Positions 26,691 to 35,639 of a stretch of DNA of 64,000 nucleotides are shown piece by piece; position 1 is the first letter of the stretch, and each line of letters begins with the position of its first letter. The notes under the pieces were generated by a model. The model did no database searches. It was not told the DNA's origin and was given only the letters and a program-made list of their open reading frames with translations. The stretch is from Flavisphingomonas formosensis (GTDB taxonomy: Bacteria > Pseudomonadota > Alphaproteobacteria > Sphingomonadales > Sphingomonadaceae). A program made the position numbers and the translations under genes. The stretch spans positions 806,001-870,000 of the forward strand of contig NZ_WRPK01000001.1 of assembly GCF_009755815.1 (NCBI RefSeq). The letters run 5' to 3'.

Positions 26691-27638
26691 TCAGATACGG
26701 GCCTTCGCTTCGATCGCGTCCCAGATCAGCGCGGGCGTGTCCGTGCCGTTGAACCGATCGATCGCGACGATGCCGGTGGGCGAGGTGACGTTGATCTCGG
26801 TGAGATGCCCCGCGATCACGTCGATGCCGACGAAGAGCAGGCCGCGGCGGGCGAGTTCCGGCCCGATCGCCTCGCAAATCTCCAGCTCGCGCGCGGTGAG
26901 CTCGGTCGCGGCGCCGGTGCCGCCGACGGCGAGGTTGGAGCGGATCTCGCCCGGCTTGGGCAGGCGGTTGACGCCGCCCGCCGGCTTGCCGTCGACCAGC
27001 ACGATGCGCTTGTCGCCCTTGGAGACGTCTGGCAGGAAGGCCTGGACCATGAAGGGCTCGCGCCAGACTTGGCCGAACAGCTCGGTCAGCGCGGCGAGAT
27101 TTGCGTCCTTGCGGCCGACGTGGAACACGGCCGAGCCGGCATTGCCGTAGAGCGGCTTCACCACCACCTCGCCATGCGCCTCGTGGAAGGCGCGGGCTTC
27201 CTCCAGCCGGCGGGTGATGATCGTCGGCGGCATGAATTGCGCATAATCGAGCACGAACAGCTTTTCGGGCGCGTTGCGCACGGCGGCGGGATCGTTGACC
27301 ACCAGCGTCTCCCCCTGGATCCGCTCGAGCAGGTGGGTGGCGGTGATATAGGCCAGGTCGAAGGGCGGATCCTGGCGCATCAGCACCACGTCGACGTCGC
27401 TGCCGAGATCCAGCGTCTGCCAGTCGTCATAGGAGAAATGGTCCCCCGCCACGCGCTGCACGGTGACGGGGCGTGCCGGCGCGACGACGCGGCCGTCCCG
27501 ATAGGTGAGGTCGCCCGCGCTGTAATGCCACAGCCGATGCCCGCGGGCCTGCGCGCCGAGCATCACGGCAAAGGTGGAATCGCCCGCGATGTTGATGGTT
27601 TCGAGCGGATCCATCTGAACGGCGACACGAAGCGACAT
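26691..27638 (-). CDS. gshB: Glutathione synthetase
   Basis: A 315-aa ATP-grasp enzyme joining gamma-glutamylcysteine and glycine. Family segments are the N-terminal QMDPLETINIAGDSTFAVM, MRQDPPFDLAYI, VVKPLYGNAGSAVF, GDKRIVLVDGKPAGGVNRLP and the C-terminal INVTSPTGIVAIDRFNG. Length is typical. It is the last gene of the rsmI-yraN-gshB series, about 75 bp after yraN. Confidence 0.97.
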   Translation of the reverse strand: MSLRVAVQMDPLETINIAGDSTFAVMLGAQARGHRLWHYSAGDLTYRDGRVVAPARPVTVQRVAGDHFSYDDWQTLDLGSDVDVVLMRQDPPFDLAYITATHLLERIQGETLVVNDPAAVRNAPEKLFVLDYAQFMPPTIITRRLEEARAFHEAHGEVVVKPLYGNAGSAVFHVGRKDANLAALTELFGQVWREPFMVQAFLPDVSKGDKRIVLVDGKPAGGVNRLPKPGEIRSNLAVGGTGAATELTARELEICEAIGPELARRGLLFVGIDVIAGHLTEINVTSPTGIVAIDRFNGTDTPALIWDAIEAKARI

Positions 27639-27715
27639 GGGCAGATCCTCAACGGGGCGTTGCGGGTCCGTTCGGGCGAACGGAAGGGGAATGACGGTGA
27701 TCTAGTGTCGGCGGG

Positions 27716-28066
27716 TCAGCCGTGCCACACATTTTCGAGATGGCGCGGCCAGCGGCCGGGGGCGAGCAGCATCACGTCGATGCGGATCGCATCGTCGGCG
27801 CGGGCGAAGCGCGGCGCGAGCGCGTTGGCCGCAGCCGCCACGCGGCGCAGGCGATGCTGGTCGATCGCCAGCGCCAGTTCCATCTCGCTGGCGCGCGCTT
27901 TCACTTCCACGAAGGCGAGCGTGCCGCCGCGCCGGGCGACCAGGTCGATCTCGCCCAGCGGCGTGCGGACACGGCGCGCGACGATGCGATAGCCCTTGAA
28001 GCGCAGATACCAGGCCGCGAGCGTTTCGGCCGTCCGGCCGCGCCTCTCGGCGGCCTGGCGGCTCAC
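27716..28066 (-). CDS. yraN: YraN family (UPF0102) nuclease-like protein
   Basis: A 116-aa protein. GTG 28066 overlaps the rsmI stop by 4 nt (GTGA), so the longer frame inside rsmI is not used. The core GEIDLVARRGGTLAFVEVKAR has the E-x-D...ExK pattern of the restriction-endonuclease-like fold. The family is widespread, with poorly defined function, probably in DNA processing. It is coupled to rsmI as in many proteobacteria. Confidence 0.92.
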   Translation of the reverse strand: MSRQAAERRGRTAETLAAWYLRFKGYRIVARRVRTPLGEIDLVARRGGTLAFVEVKARASEMELALAIDQHRLRRVAAAANALAPRFARADDAIRIDVMLLAPGRWPRHLENVWHG

Positions 28067-28914
28067 GCCTCGTCCTTCATCGCCAATGCACGGGCGTATA
28101 AATCGCGGCGGGGAAGGCCGGTCGCCTTGGCGACTTCGCTCGCCGCGCTGCCGGTGGACATGCGCGTCAGCGCTTCGCGCAGCAGTGTGTCGGCATCGTC
28201 GGCGGAGGCGGCGGGGCGGGGTCCGGGCGGCGCGACGACGATCACAATCTCGCCCTTGGGCGGGGCCTCGGCATAGCGCGCGGCGAGCGCGGAGAGCGTG
28301 TCGGTGACGCATTCCTCGAACGTCTTGCTGATCTCGCGCGCGACGCCGGCCTCGCGCTCGCCGAGCCCGGCGGCGAGCGCGGCCAGCGTCGCGCCGAGCC
28401 GCGGGCCGGATTCGTAGAAGATCAGCGTCGCCCGCACCGCGGCGATCTCGGCGATCGCCTCGCCGCGTGCCTTTTCCTTGGCGGGCAGGAAGCCGACGAA
28501 GAGGAAGCGATCGGTCGGCAGGCCGGTGAGGGTGAGCGCCGCGACGGCCGCGCAGGGGCCGGGGATGGTCGTCACGCGATGGCCCGCGGCCCGCGCGTCG
28601 CGCACCAGCTTGAAGCCGGGATCGGAGATCAGCGGCGTGCCGGCATCGGAGACCAGCGCTATCGCCTCCCGGCCCATACGCGCGATCAGGCCGGGGCGCA
28701 CTTGATCGGCATTGTGATCATGATAGGGGGTCATCGGCCTTTTGGTGCCGATATGGTGGAGCAGCTTTGCGGTGACCCGGCTGTCCTCCACGGCGATCAG
28801 ATCGGCACCGGCAAGGACGGCGGCCGCCCGTGGGCTAAGGTCGCCGAGATTGCCGATCGGGGTCGCGACAATGTAGAGGCCGGGCTCCAACCCGGCGTTC
28901 GAGGGGTCGTTCAT
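28063..28914 (-). CDS. rsmI: 16S rRNA 2'-O-methyltransferase RsmI (C1402)
   Basis: A 283-aa tetrapyrrole-methylase-fold enzyme. Motifs are GLYIVATPIGNLGDLSPRA near the N-terminus, ADLIAVEDSRVTAKLL, VSDAGTPLISDPG and FYESGPRLGATLAAL. It 2'-O-methylates C1402 of 16S rRNA with S-adenosylmethionine. ATG 28914 gives the canonical N-terminus. The start lies only 3 bp from the divergent LpoA-like start. Confidence 0.95.
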   Translation of the reverse strand: MNDPSNAGLEPGLYIVATPIGNLGDLSPRAAAVLAGADLIAVEDSRVTAKLLHHIGTKRPMTPYHDHNADQVRPGLIARMGREAIALVSDAGTPLISDPGFKLVRDARAAGHRVTTIPGPCAAVAALTLTGLPTDRFLFVGFLPAKEKARGEAIAEIAAVRATLIFYESGPRLGATLAALAAGLGEREAGVAREISKTFEECVTDTLSALAARYAEAPPKGEIVIVVAPPGPRPAASADDADTLLREALTRMSTGSAASEVAKATGLPRRDLYARALAMKDEA

Positions 28915-28917
28915 AAG

Positions 28918-30114
28918 ATGGATGTCATGGCAGAGCAGGCCACCCGGCCGCAACCGAGACGGTCGTTGCTGAAATTTGCGGGGCTTGCCTTCGCGCTCTT
29001 CCTCGCCGGCTGCGGCGGCATGATCCCGAAAGGGCATGGCCCCGGCACGCAGGCGCCGCCGCCGCCCAAGCAGACCGGCCCGGTGGGCGCCCTGCCCGAA
29101 GACAGGGAGCGCCAGCGTGTCGCCCTGCTCGTGCCGCTGACCGGCCCCAATGCTGCGGTCGGCCAGTCGATCGCCAATGCGGCCAATCTCGCAATATTGG
29201 ATACGGGCGGCCGCAAGGTGCGCATCACCACCTATGACACCAATGCGGGCGCGGCCGCGGCGGCGCAGCGGGCGGTGGCTGAAGGCAACAGGCTCTTCCT
29301 CGGCCCGCTGCTTGCCGACGACGTGCGCGTCGTCGCGCCGGTGGCGCGCCAGTCCGGCGTTCCGGTGATTGCCTTCTCCAACGACGCCACGGTTGCCGGC
29401 AATGGCGTCTATCTGATGGGGTTCACGCCGAACCAGTCGATCGACCGGGTGGTGCGTTACGCCCGTTCGCGCGGCGCGACGCGTTTCGCCGCGCTGGCGC
29501 CGACCGGGCTCTACGGTCGCAGCGCCTCCACCGCGATGATTCGCGCGGTCGAATCCTCGGGCGGCAAGATGCTGGCGCTCGAAACCTATGACCGCGCGCC
29601 GCAGTCGATCAAGGCGGCGACCCAGAAGCTCACCGGCGAAGCCGATTTCGACGCGCTGCTGATCGCGGACGGCGGCCGCATCGCGGTGCAGATCGTGCCG
29701 CTCGTCCGCAAGGGCGGCGATGTCGCGGCGCATATCATGGGTACGGAGCTGTGGAATGCCGAGCCCGGCCTCGCCGCCCAGCCCGCGCTGAACGGCGCCT
29801 GGTTCGCCAGCGTGTCCGACGGCCTCTACCGCCAGCTTGCCGCCAAATATCGGGCGCGCTTCGGCAAGGCGCCCTATCGCCTGGCGAGTCTCGGCTATGA
29901 CGCGGTGCTGCTGACCGTGCGCATCGCCGCCGATTGGAAGATCGGCGACCGTTTCCCGGCGCAGCGCCTCACCGATGCCGACGGCTTCTCGGGCGTCGAC
30001 GGTGCCTTCCGCTTCGGCGACAACGGCATTGCCGAGCGCGCGCTGGAGGTCCGGCAGATCGAGCCCGGCGGGATCGTGGTGGCATCGCCGGCGGCGAAGA
30101 GCTTCGGGCAGTAG
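28918..30114 (+). CDS. Penicillin-binding-protein activator, LpoA/YraM-like lipoprotein
   Basis: A 398-aa protein with a lipoprotein signal (LLKFAGLAFALFLAGC, lipobox LAGC). It is followed by a proline linker and a periplasmic-binding-protein type I fold (RVALLVPLTGPNAAVGQSIANAANLAI, ARSRGATRFAALAPTGLYG). In E. coli the homologous LpoA activates PBP1A from the outer membrane and is divergent from rsmI, as here. ATG 28927 is an alternative start. Its binding site must lie within the first codons of the divergent rsmI. Confidence 0.88.
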   Translation: MDVMAEQATRPQPRRSLLKFAGLAFALFLAGCGGMIPKGHGPGTQAPPPPKQTGPVGALPEDRERQRVALLVPLTGPNAAVGQSIANAANLAILDTGGRKVRITTYDTNAGAAAAAQRAVAEGNRLFLGPLLADDVRVVAPVARQSGVPVIAFSNDATVAGNGVYLMGFTPNQSIDRVVRYARSRGATRFAALAPTGLYGRSASTAMIRAVESSGGKMLALETYDRAPQSIKAATQKLTGEADFDALLIADGGRIAVQIVPLVRKGGDVAAHIMGTELWNAEPGLAAQPALNGAWFASVSDGLYRQLAAKYRARFGKAPYRLASLGYDAVLLTVRIAADWKIGDRFPAQRLTDADGFSGVDGAFRFGDNGIAERALEVRQIEPGGIVVASPAAKSFGQ

Positions 30115-30125
30115 CTGGGATTTCC

Positions 30126-30149
30126 CCCTCTTCCGCTCGCGAGAGAGGG
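30126..30149. terminator. Hairpin between convergent LpoA-like gene and hemW
   Basis: CCCTCT and AGAGGG pair around a 12-nt loop in the 42-bp gap between two convergent genes. There is no T tract on either side, so it may be a degenerate copy of the palindrome at 40906 rather than a strong terminator. Confidence 0.35.
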
Positions 30150-30156
30150 CTTCAGG

Positions 30157-31302
30157 TCAAACCCCGACCAATTCCGCGGCGATCCGGTCGAGCAGCAGCA
30201 TTCCCGCCTCGCGCACCACGATGCGCGCGGGCTCGCGCCGGATGAGGCCGAGCCTTTCCAGCCGCGCCGCCGCATCGGCGTCGATCGCCTCGCCGGCACC
30301 CGCGGCACGGACGCGGGCGAGGTCTAGCCCCTCGTTCAGCCGCAGCCCCATCAGGATCGCCTCGCGCGCCTGCGTGACCGCATCCAGCGGATCCTCGCCG
30401 GCGATGCCGTGCCCGCTCCCCTGGACGGCCCCCAGCCAGTTCTCGGGCTTGCGGTGGCGCAGCGTCGCGCGCGATCCGCGGCGGCCATGCGCGCCGGGGC
30501 CGATGCCGGCATAATCGCCGTAGCGCCAATAGGTGAGATTGTGCCGGCTTTCTTCGCCGGGGCGGGCATGATTCGAAATCTCGTAGGCGGGAAGGCCTGC
30601 GGCGGCGGCGCGCTCGCGGGTCAGCTCGAACAGGTCGGCGGCGAAATCGGGATCGGCCGGCGTGAGCTTGCCCTCGCGCGCCAGGGTCGCGAAGCGCGTG
30701 CCGGGCTCGATGGTCAGCTGGTAGAGCGAGAGGTGGCCGGTGCCGAAGCCGATCGCCCGCTCCAGCTCCGCCTCCCATGCCTCCCCGCTCTGGCCGGGCA
30801 GCGCATAGATGAGGTCGAAGCTCACCCGCCCGAAATGGCGCTGCGCGGTGGCGAGCGCGGCGAGGCCTTCCTCCACGCCATGCGCGCGGCCGAGGAAATG
30901 CAGCGCTTCATCGTTGAGCGATTGCAGGCCGAGGCTGACCCGGTTGACGCCGGCGGCGGCGAGATCGGCGAAGCGCGCGGCCTCGACCGAGGAGGGGTTC
31001 GCCTCCAGCGTGATCTCGATATCCCCGGCGAAGCGCCAGTGGCGGCCGGCCGCTTCGATCAGCGCGGCGACCGTGGCGGGCGGCATCAGCGAGGGGGTGC
31101 CGCCGCCGAAGAAGATCGAGCCCAGCGTCCGCCCCGGCAGCAGCGCCGCCTCATGCGCGAGATCGGCGAGCAGCGCGGCCCGCCACGCCGCCTGGTCGAC
31201 GCCCTCGCGGACATGGCTGTTGAAGTCGCAATAAGGGCATTTGGACACGCAGAAGGGCCAATGGATATAGAGGGCGAGCGGCTCGGTTATGATGGCATCC
31301 AT
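30157..31302 (-). CDS. hemW: HemW, radical SAM heme chaperone (coproporphyrinogen oxidase-like)
   Basis: A 381-aa radical-SAM protein. The 4Fe-4S motif CVSKCPYC (CxxxCxxC) is at about residues 18-25. It is followed by FFGGGTPSLM, EITLEANPSSVEAARF, NRVSLGLQSLNDEALHFLGRAH and the HemW C-terminal region (LTYWRYGDYAGIGPGAHG). It lacks the long N-terminal extension of HemN. ATG 31302 is chosen from family agreement. The gene usually sits next to rdgB and rph; here a CAP-domain gene intervenes. Confidence 0.93.
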   Translation of the reverse strand: MDAIITEPLALYIHWPFCVSKCPYCDFNSHVREGVDQAAWRAALLADLAHEAALLPGRTLGSIFFGGGTPSLMPPATVAALIEAAGRHWRFAGDIEITLEANPSSVEAARFADLAAAGVNRVSLGLQSLNDEALHFLGRAHGVEEGLAALATAQRHFGRVSFDLIYALPGQSGEAWEAELERAIGFGTGHLSLYQLTIEPGTRFATLAREGKLTPADPDFAADLFELTRERAAAAGLPAYEISNHARPGEESRHNLTYWRYGDYAGIGPGAHGRRGSRATLRHRKPENWLGAVQGSGHGIAGEDPLDAVTQAREAILMGLRLNEGLDLARVRAAGAGEAIDADAAARLERLGLIRREPARIVVREAGMLLLDRIAAELVGV

Positions 31303-31327
31303 CGGCTGGAAAGGACTCGGGGAGAGG

Positions 31328-31906
31328 ATGGGCAGGCGCTTTAGCGTCCTCTTGGCGCTGTGGCCAATTTTCGGGGCAGCGTCGCCGGCGCAGGCCGCGG
31401 ACCAGCTGGTGCAGCAGCCCTGGACCGACACCCGGCCGCAGCCGCGCGGGCCGGCGCTGCTCCGCCAATCCATGCTCGCCGCGCATAATGCCGCGCGCGC
31501 CGCGGCCGGCGTGCCGCCGCTGGCCTGGAGCGAGGCGCTGGCGCGTGATGCGGCGGCATATGCCGTGCAGCTCGCCCGCGAACGCCGCTTCGCGCACAGC
31601 CCGGTGCCGCGCGGTACGCCCAGCCAGGGCGAGAATCTGTGGATGGGGACCCGGACGGCCTACAGCTATGACGAGATGATCGGCGGCTGGATCGGCGAGC
31701 GGCGGCTGTTCAAGCCGGGCCGCTTCCCAAAGGTCAGCCGCAACAGCGACTGGACCGCCGTCGGACATTATACGCAGATCGTATGGCGGACGACGACCGC
31801 GGTCGGCTGCGGCACCGCCGCCAATGCGACCGATGATTATCTCGTCTGCCGCTATCTGCCGTCGGGCAATGTCGTCGGGCGCGATCCGTTGACGGGGATG
31901 CCGTGA
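31328..31906 (+). CDS. CAP (SCP/PR-1) domain secreted protein
   Basis: A 192-aa exported protein with a signal peptide (RRFSVLLALWPIFGAASPAQA). It contains the CAP signatures AAHNAARAAAGVPPLAWSEAL, SQGENLWMG, SDWTAVGHYTQIVWRTT and YLVCRYLPSGN. The cavity His and Glu residues (HN, GEN, HYTQ) are all present. Function in bacteria is poorly defined. Divergent from hemW: ATG 31289 would overlap the hemW start, so 31328 is preferred. Confidence 0.88.
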   Translation: MGRRFSVLLALWPIFGAASPAQAADQLVQQPWTDTRPQPRGPALLRQSMLAAHNAARAAAGVPPLAWSEALARDAAAYAVQLARERRFAHSPVPRGTPSQGENLWMGTRTAYSYDEMIGGWIGERRLFKPGRFPKVSRNSDWTAVGHYTQIVWRTTTAVGCGTAANATDDYLVCRYLPSGNVVGRDPLTGMP

Positions 31907-31920
31907 GGGAGCGTGAGCAC

Positions 31921-32002
31921 GTCATCCCAGCGAAAGCTGGGATCGTTCTCTGCTGTCAGCCGGTTGCCGCAGGAGAGCGACCCCAGCTTTCGCTGGGGTG
32001 AC
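31921..32002. repeat. Inverted pair of CCCAGCGAAAGCTGGG palindromes
   Basis: The plus-strand unit GTCATCCCAGCGAAAGCTGG (31921-31940) recurs inverted near 31980-32002, with a 35-bp spacer that is itself partly self-complementary. The same unit occurs once at 44051. It lies between convergent CAP and rdgB genes and looks like a REP-type element. Confidence 0.85.
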
Positions 32003-32011
32003 GGGTCACTC

Positions 32012-32635
32012 TCAAAACGCCGCCTTGACCAGCTTGGCGAAGGCATCGGCGCGGTGGCTCATCGCGTGCTTCGCGTCGGGATCCATCTCGCCGAAGGTGA
32101 CGGCGTGGTGCCAGGGCTGGAACATCGGATCATAGCCGAAGCCGCGGTCGCCGCGCGGCGGCCATACGAGCGTGCCGTCGACGCGGCCCTCGAAGGTCTC
32201 GACATGGCCGTCCGGCCAGGCGAGCGACAGGGCGCAGACGAAATGGGCGTCATGGCCGGCATCGGGCCCGACCGCGAGGATCGCGTCCTGCACGCGCTGC
32301 ATGGCAATGCGGAAATCCTTGGTCGGCCCGGCCCAGCGCGCCGAGAAGATGCCCGGATCGCCGTTCAGCGCCTCGACGCACAGGCCCGAATCGTCGGCCA
32401 GTGCGGGAAGACCCGAGAGATCCGCCGCCTGCCGCGCCTTGAGCTCGGCATTGGCGGCGAAGGTGGTGCCGGTCTCGTCCGGCTCGGGCAGCCCGAGCGC
32501 GCCTGCCGAGACCGGCTGGATGCCGTAGGGGCCGAGCAGCGCCTCGATCTCGCGCACCTTGCCCTGATTGTGGCTGGCGATGACGAGCTTGCCGGGGGCA
32601 AGCTTGCGGTGCGGGATCTCGGCGCCGCCGCTCAC
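32012..32635 (-). CDS. rdgB: XTP/dITP pyrophosphatase (RdgB/HAM1)
   Basis: A 207-aa house-cleaning enzyme that hydrolyses non-canonical purine NTPs. Signatures are [16 protein letters not shown] near the N-terminus, [38 protein letters not shown] and [13 protein letters not shown] start overlaps the rph stop by 4 nt, giving an rph-rdgB operon as in many proteobacteria. Confidence 0.97.
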   Translation of the reverse strand: MSGGAEIPHRKLAPGKLVIASHNQGKVREIEALLGPYGIQPVSAGALGLPEPDETGTTFAANAELKARQAADLSGLPALADDSGLCVEALNGDPGIFSARWAGPTKDFRIAMQRVQDAILAVGPDAGHDAHFVCALSLAWPDGHVETFEGRVDGTLVWPPRGDRGFGYDPMFQPWHHAVTFGEMDPDAKHAMSHRADAFAKLVKAAF

Positions 32636-33348
32636 CGTCCGACGGCCCGTTTCTGCGCGGCGAAGATGTCCGTGCAGCCGATGCGGGCGAGCCGCAGCAG
32701 GCGGAGCAGCGCCTCCTCGTCATAGGTCGCGCCCTCGGCCGTCGCCTGCGCCTCGGCGATGTTGCCATTGTCGAGCAGCACGAAATTGGCGTCGGCATGG
32801 GCGTTCGAATCCTCGATATAATCGAGGTCGAGCACTGGCGTGCCTTCATAGATGCCGCAGGAGACGGCGGCGACCTGCGCGACGATCGGATCGACGGTGA
32901 GCTGGCCGCCCGCGATCAGCTTGTCGACCGCGAGGCGCAGCGCCACCCAGGCGCCCGAGATGGAGGCGGTGCGGGTACCGCCGTCGGCCTGGATCACGTC
33001 GCAATCAAGCGTGATCTGGCGCTCGCCGAGCTTCTCCAGATCGACGACGGCGCGCAGCGAGCGGCCGATCAGTCGCTGGATCTCCTGGGTGCGGCCGGAC
33101 TGCTTGCCCTTCGCCGCCTCGCGGCTGCCGCGGGTGTGGGTGGCGCGGGGCAGCATGCCATATTCGGCGGTGACCCAGCCTTGGCCCTTGCCGCGCAGGA
33201 AGGGCGGCACGCGCTCCTCGATCGAGGCGGTGACGAGCACCCGCGTGTCGCCGAACGAGATCAGGCACGATCCCTCGGCGTGGCGGGTGAAGGCGGTTTC
33301 GATGCTGATGGCACGCATTTGATCGGGCGCGCGGCCGGAGGGGCGCAT
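32632..33348 (-). CDS. rph: Ribonuclease PH
   Basis: A 238-aa phosphate-dependent 3'-5' exonuclease that trims tRNA 3' ends. Family segments are [85 protein letters not shown] and [18 protein letters not shown]. It is full length. AAGGAAAATTC precedes the ATG. Confidence 0.98.
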   Translation of the reverse strand: MRPSGRAPDQMRAISIETAFTRHAEGSCLISFGDTRVLVTASIEERVPPFLRGKGQGWVTAEYGMLPRATHTRGSREAAKGKQSGRTQEIQRLIGRSLRAVVDLEKLGERQITLDCDVIQADGGTRTASISGAWVALRLAVDKLIAGGQLTVDPIVAQVAAVSCGIYEGTPVLDLDYIEDSNAHADANFVLLDNGNIAEAQATAEGATYDEEALLRLLRLARIGCTDIFAAQKRAVGR

Positions 33349-33445
33349 GAATTTTCCTTCTTGGGTCTCTGCAGTCGGCAGCCCCTAAGCGTTTCGCGGG
33401 CCGTGCGCCAGCCGTCGCGTGCATATCCAGGCGCCTGATCATCTG

Positions 33446-33474
33446 ATCATCCTCCCCGTTCCGGGGAGGATGAT
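33446..33474. repeat. Short palindrome of the CCTCCCCGTTCCGGGGAGG family
   Basis: Near-perfect 29-bp palindrome with arms ATCATCCTCCCC and GGGGAGGATGAT. The same arms bound the ~140-bp elements at 38073 and 45248. It lies between divergent rph and the first DapB-like gene. Confidence 0.85.
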
Positions 33475-33618
33475 GGGGCAAGCGCGGCTCGCCCAGAGCA
33501 AAAGGACTCGTCCGGAAACAACAACTCTCCCGCCTTGAACCAGGATCGGCTCCGGAAGGAAATATGCCCCGGACAACGGCGATCTGCCGCAAAGACGAAC
33601 GAGGCGAGAGGACGGAAC

Positions 33619-34701
33619 ATGGCCAACGAACCCATTCGCGTGATCCAGTGGGGCACGGGCGCGATCGGCAAGTACAATATCAACGAGACGCTGCGCCGGC
33701 CGGACCTCGAGCTCGCCGGCGTCAAGGTCTTCTCCGAGGCCAAGGACGGCAAGGATGTCGGCGATATTCTCGGCACCGGCCCGGTCGGCGTCACCGCGCG
33801 GATCGACAAGCAGGCGATCCTCGACACCGACGCCGACGTGGTGCTCTACACGCCCTTGTTCGTCGATCTCGACGACATGTGCGACATCCTCGCCTCGGGC
33901 AAGGACTTGATCACCCCTTCCGGCTTCTTCTACCTCGTCGAGGGAACCGAGCGCCGCAAGCGCATCGATGCGGCCTGCGCGAAGGGTCAGTCGACCCTGT
34001 TCGCCTCGGGCATCCATCCCGGCTTCTCGGGCGACCGGCAGGTGCTGGTACTCTCCGCGCTCTGCAACAAGATCACCAAGGTCACCATCTACGAGCTGGT
34101 CAGCATGGCGACGATGAGCGAGAGCCCGGACATGGTCCATGCCCTCGGCTTCGACATGGACAAGGAGACGGCGGACAACACGCCGCCCTATCTGCTCGAG
34201 ACGATGAGCAAGATCTTCATCGAGACGATGCAGACCGTGGCCAAGGGGCTCGGCTGGCGGATCGACGAATATCGCACGCGCCACGAATATGCGCTGACCC
34301 TGGAGGACAGCCCGACCTCGGCCGGCGTGATCAAGGCGGGCCGCGTCGGCGGGCAGCATTTCAATTATGAGGCGATCGCCGACGGCAAGACGATCATCGA
34401 GTGCAAGACCTATTGGCGCATGGCCGACAAGCTCGACAAGAAATGGGATTATCCCATGACGGGGCTCAACTATGTCGTCGAGATCGAGGGCTCGCCGGGC
34501 GTCCGCTCCGAGATCCATCCGCTCGGCGAGGTGCCCGCCGAGGATGGCCTCGTGTGGACCGCCAACCTCGTCACCAACGCGATCAACGAGGTGGTCGAGG
34601 CCTCGCCGGGCTTCAAGAGCATCCTCGACATGCCGACGCTGAAGGCCAAGCACGCGGTCGAGCCGCGCGGGGATATCGCGTGGAGCAAGTATGATTCGTA
34701 A
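33619..34701 (+). CDS. NAD(P)H-dependent DapB-like dehydrogenase (amine dehydrogenase family), copy 1
   Basis: A 360-aa protein with a dihydrodipicolinate-reductase-like Rossmann N-terminus (RVIQWGTGAIGKYNINETLRR). This is the type annotated as NAD(P)H-dependent amine dehydrogenase or 2,4-diaminopentanoate dehydrogenase-like. GAGAGGA before ATG 33619 sets the start. The exact substrate is unknown. It opens a four-gene plus-strand cluster with an SDR, a second related dehydrogenase and a luciferase-like oxidoreductase, which suggests a catabolic pathway. Confidence 0.8.
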   Translation: MANEPIRVIQWGTGAIGKYNINETLRRPDLELAGVKVFSEAKDGKDVGDILGTGPVGVTARIDKQAILDTDADVVLYTPLFVDLDDMCDILASGKDLITPSGFFYLVEGTERRKRIDAACAKGQSTLFASGIHPGFSGDRQVLVLSALCNKITKVTIYELVSMATMSESPDMVHALGFDMDKETADNTPPYLLETMSKIFIETMQTVAKGLGWRIDEYRTRHEYALTLEDSPTSAGVIKAGRVGGQHFNYEAIADGKTIIECKTYWRMADKLDKKWDYPMTGLNYVVEIEGSPGVRSEIHPLGEVPAEDGLVWTANLVTNAINEVVEASPGFKSILDMPTLKAKHAVEPRGDIAWSKYDS

Positions 34702-34725
34702 GGCTGCGATGAACTCTCTTCTTCA

Positions 34726-34816
34726 CCGTCATCCTGACGAAAGTCAGGATCCATTCGCGCTCCCTCGAAAATGCAGGCGGAGCGTCAATGGATGCTGACT
34801 TTCGTCAGCATGACGG
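34726..34816. repeat. Inverted-repeat element CCGTCATCCTGACGAAAGTC type
   Basis: Arms at 34726-34752 and about 34790-34816 are inverted copies built around TGACGAAAGTCA, enclosing a spacer of about 40 bp. It lies between the DapB-like gene and the SDR gene and is distinct in sequence from the other palindrome families in the window. Confidence 0.8.
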
Positions 34817-34850
34817 ACAGGGCGGCCGACAACGATAAAAGGATAAGCGA

Positions 34851-35603
34851 ATGAACGGGAAGCTGGACGGCAAGGTCGCGATCGTCACCGGCGCGGGGCA
34901 GGGCGCCGGCATGGGCGCCGCGCTGGCGCTGGCGGCGGAGGGCGCCGCGGTGATCCTGTTCGGGCGGACCCTTGCCAAGGTCGAGAAGGTCGCCGCGCAG
35001 ATCGATGCGCGCGGCGGCAAGGCGGTGGCGTTCGGCGGCGACGTGACGGTGGAGGCGGATCTCCGGCGCTCGATCGATCTCGCGATCGAACGCTTTGGCC
35101 GGCTGGATATCCTCGTGAATGCCGCCCAGTCGCCCGAGATGCGCACCGCGCCGCTGCTCGAGATCGACCCGGCGGTGGTCGACGAGCTGTGGCGGTCGGG
35201 CGCGGCGGCGACGCTCGCCTTCATGCGCCTCGTCCATCCGCACATGGTGAAGGCCGGCGGCGGCAGCATCATCAATTTCGGCAGCGGCGCGGAGTTCGGG
35301 CCGGCCAATTACGGCGTCTATGCCGGCGTCAAGGCCGCGATCCGGTCGATCAGCCGTGCCGCAGCGGTGGAATGGGGCAAGGACAGGATCCGCGTGAACG
35401 TGGCGGTGCCGATGGTCGAAAGCCCCGCCAACGACGCCGACCCCACCGATCACGACCAGCTCGTCCAGTTCATCCCGCTCGGCCGGATCGGCGATCCCGA
35501 GGCGGATATCGGCCGGCCGATCGCGTTCCTGGCGAGCGACGACAGCGCCTACATGACCGGCTGCACCTTCATGCTCGACGGCGGGCTGACCTTCATGGGC
35601 TGA
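34851..35603 (+). CDS. SDR family oxidoreductase
   Basis: A 250-aa classical short-chain dehydrogenase. The cofactor motif TGAGQGAGMG lies at about 13-22. NAAQ in the NNAG position is followed by a Ser in NFGSGAEFG and the catalytic Tyr-Lys in YAGVK. The C-terminal YMTGCTFMLDGGLTFMG is typical. The R in FGRTL after the second strand hints at NADP preference. It is probably co-transcribed with both DapB-like genes; the substrate is unknown. Confidence 0.9.
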   Translation: MNGKLDGKVAIVTGAGQGAGMGAALALAAEGAAVILFGRTLAKVEKVAAQIDARGGKAVAFGGDVTVEADLRRSIDLAIERFGRLDILVNAAQSPEMRTAPLLEIDPAVVDELWRSGAAATLAFMRLVHPHMVKAGGGSIINFGSGAEFGPANYGVYAGVKAAIRSISRAAAVEWGKDRIRVNVAVPMVESPANDADPTDHDQLVQFIPLGRIGDPEADIGRPIAFLASDDSAYMTGCTFMLDGGLTFMG

Positions 35604-35639
35604 GCGGCGCCGAAACCCAAGACAAGATGGAGAGGCGGA

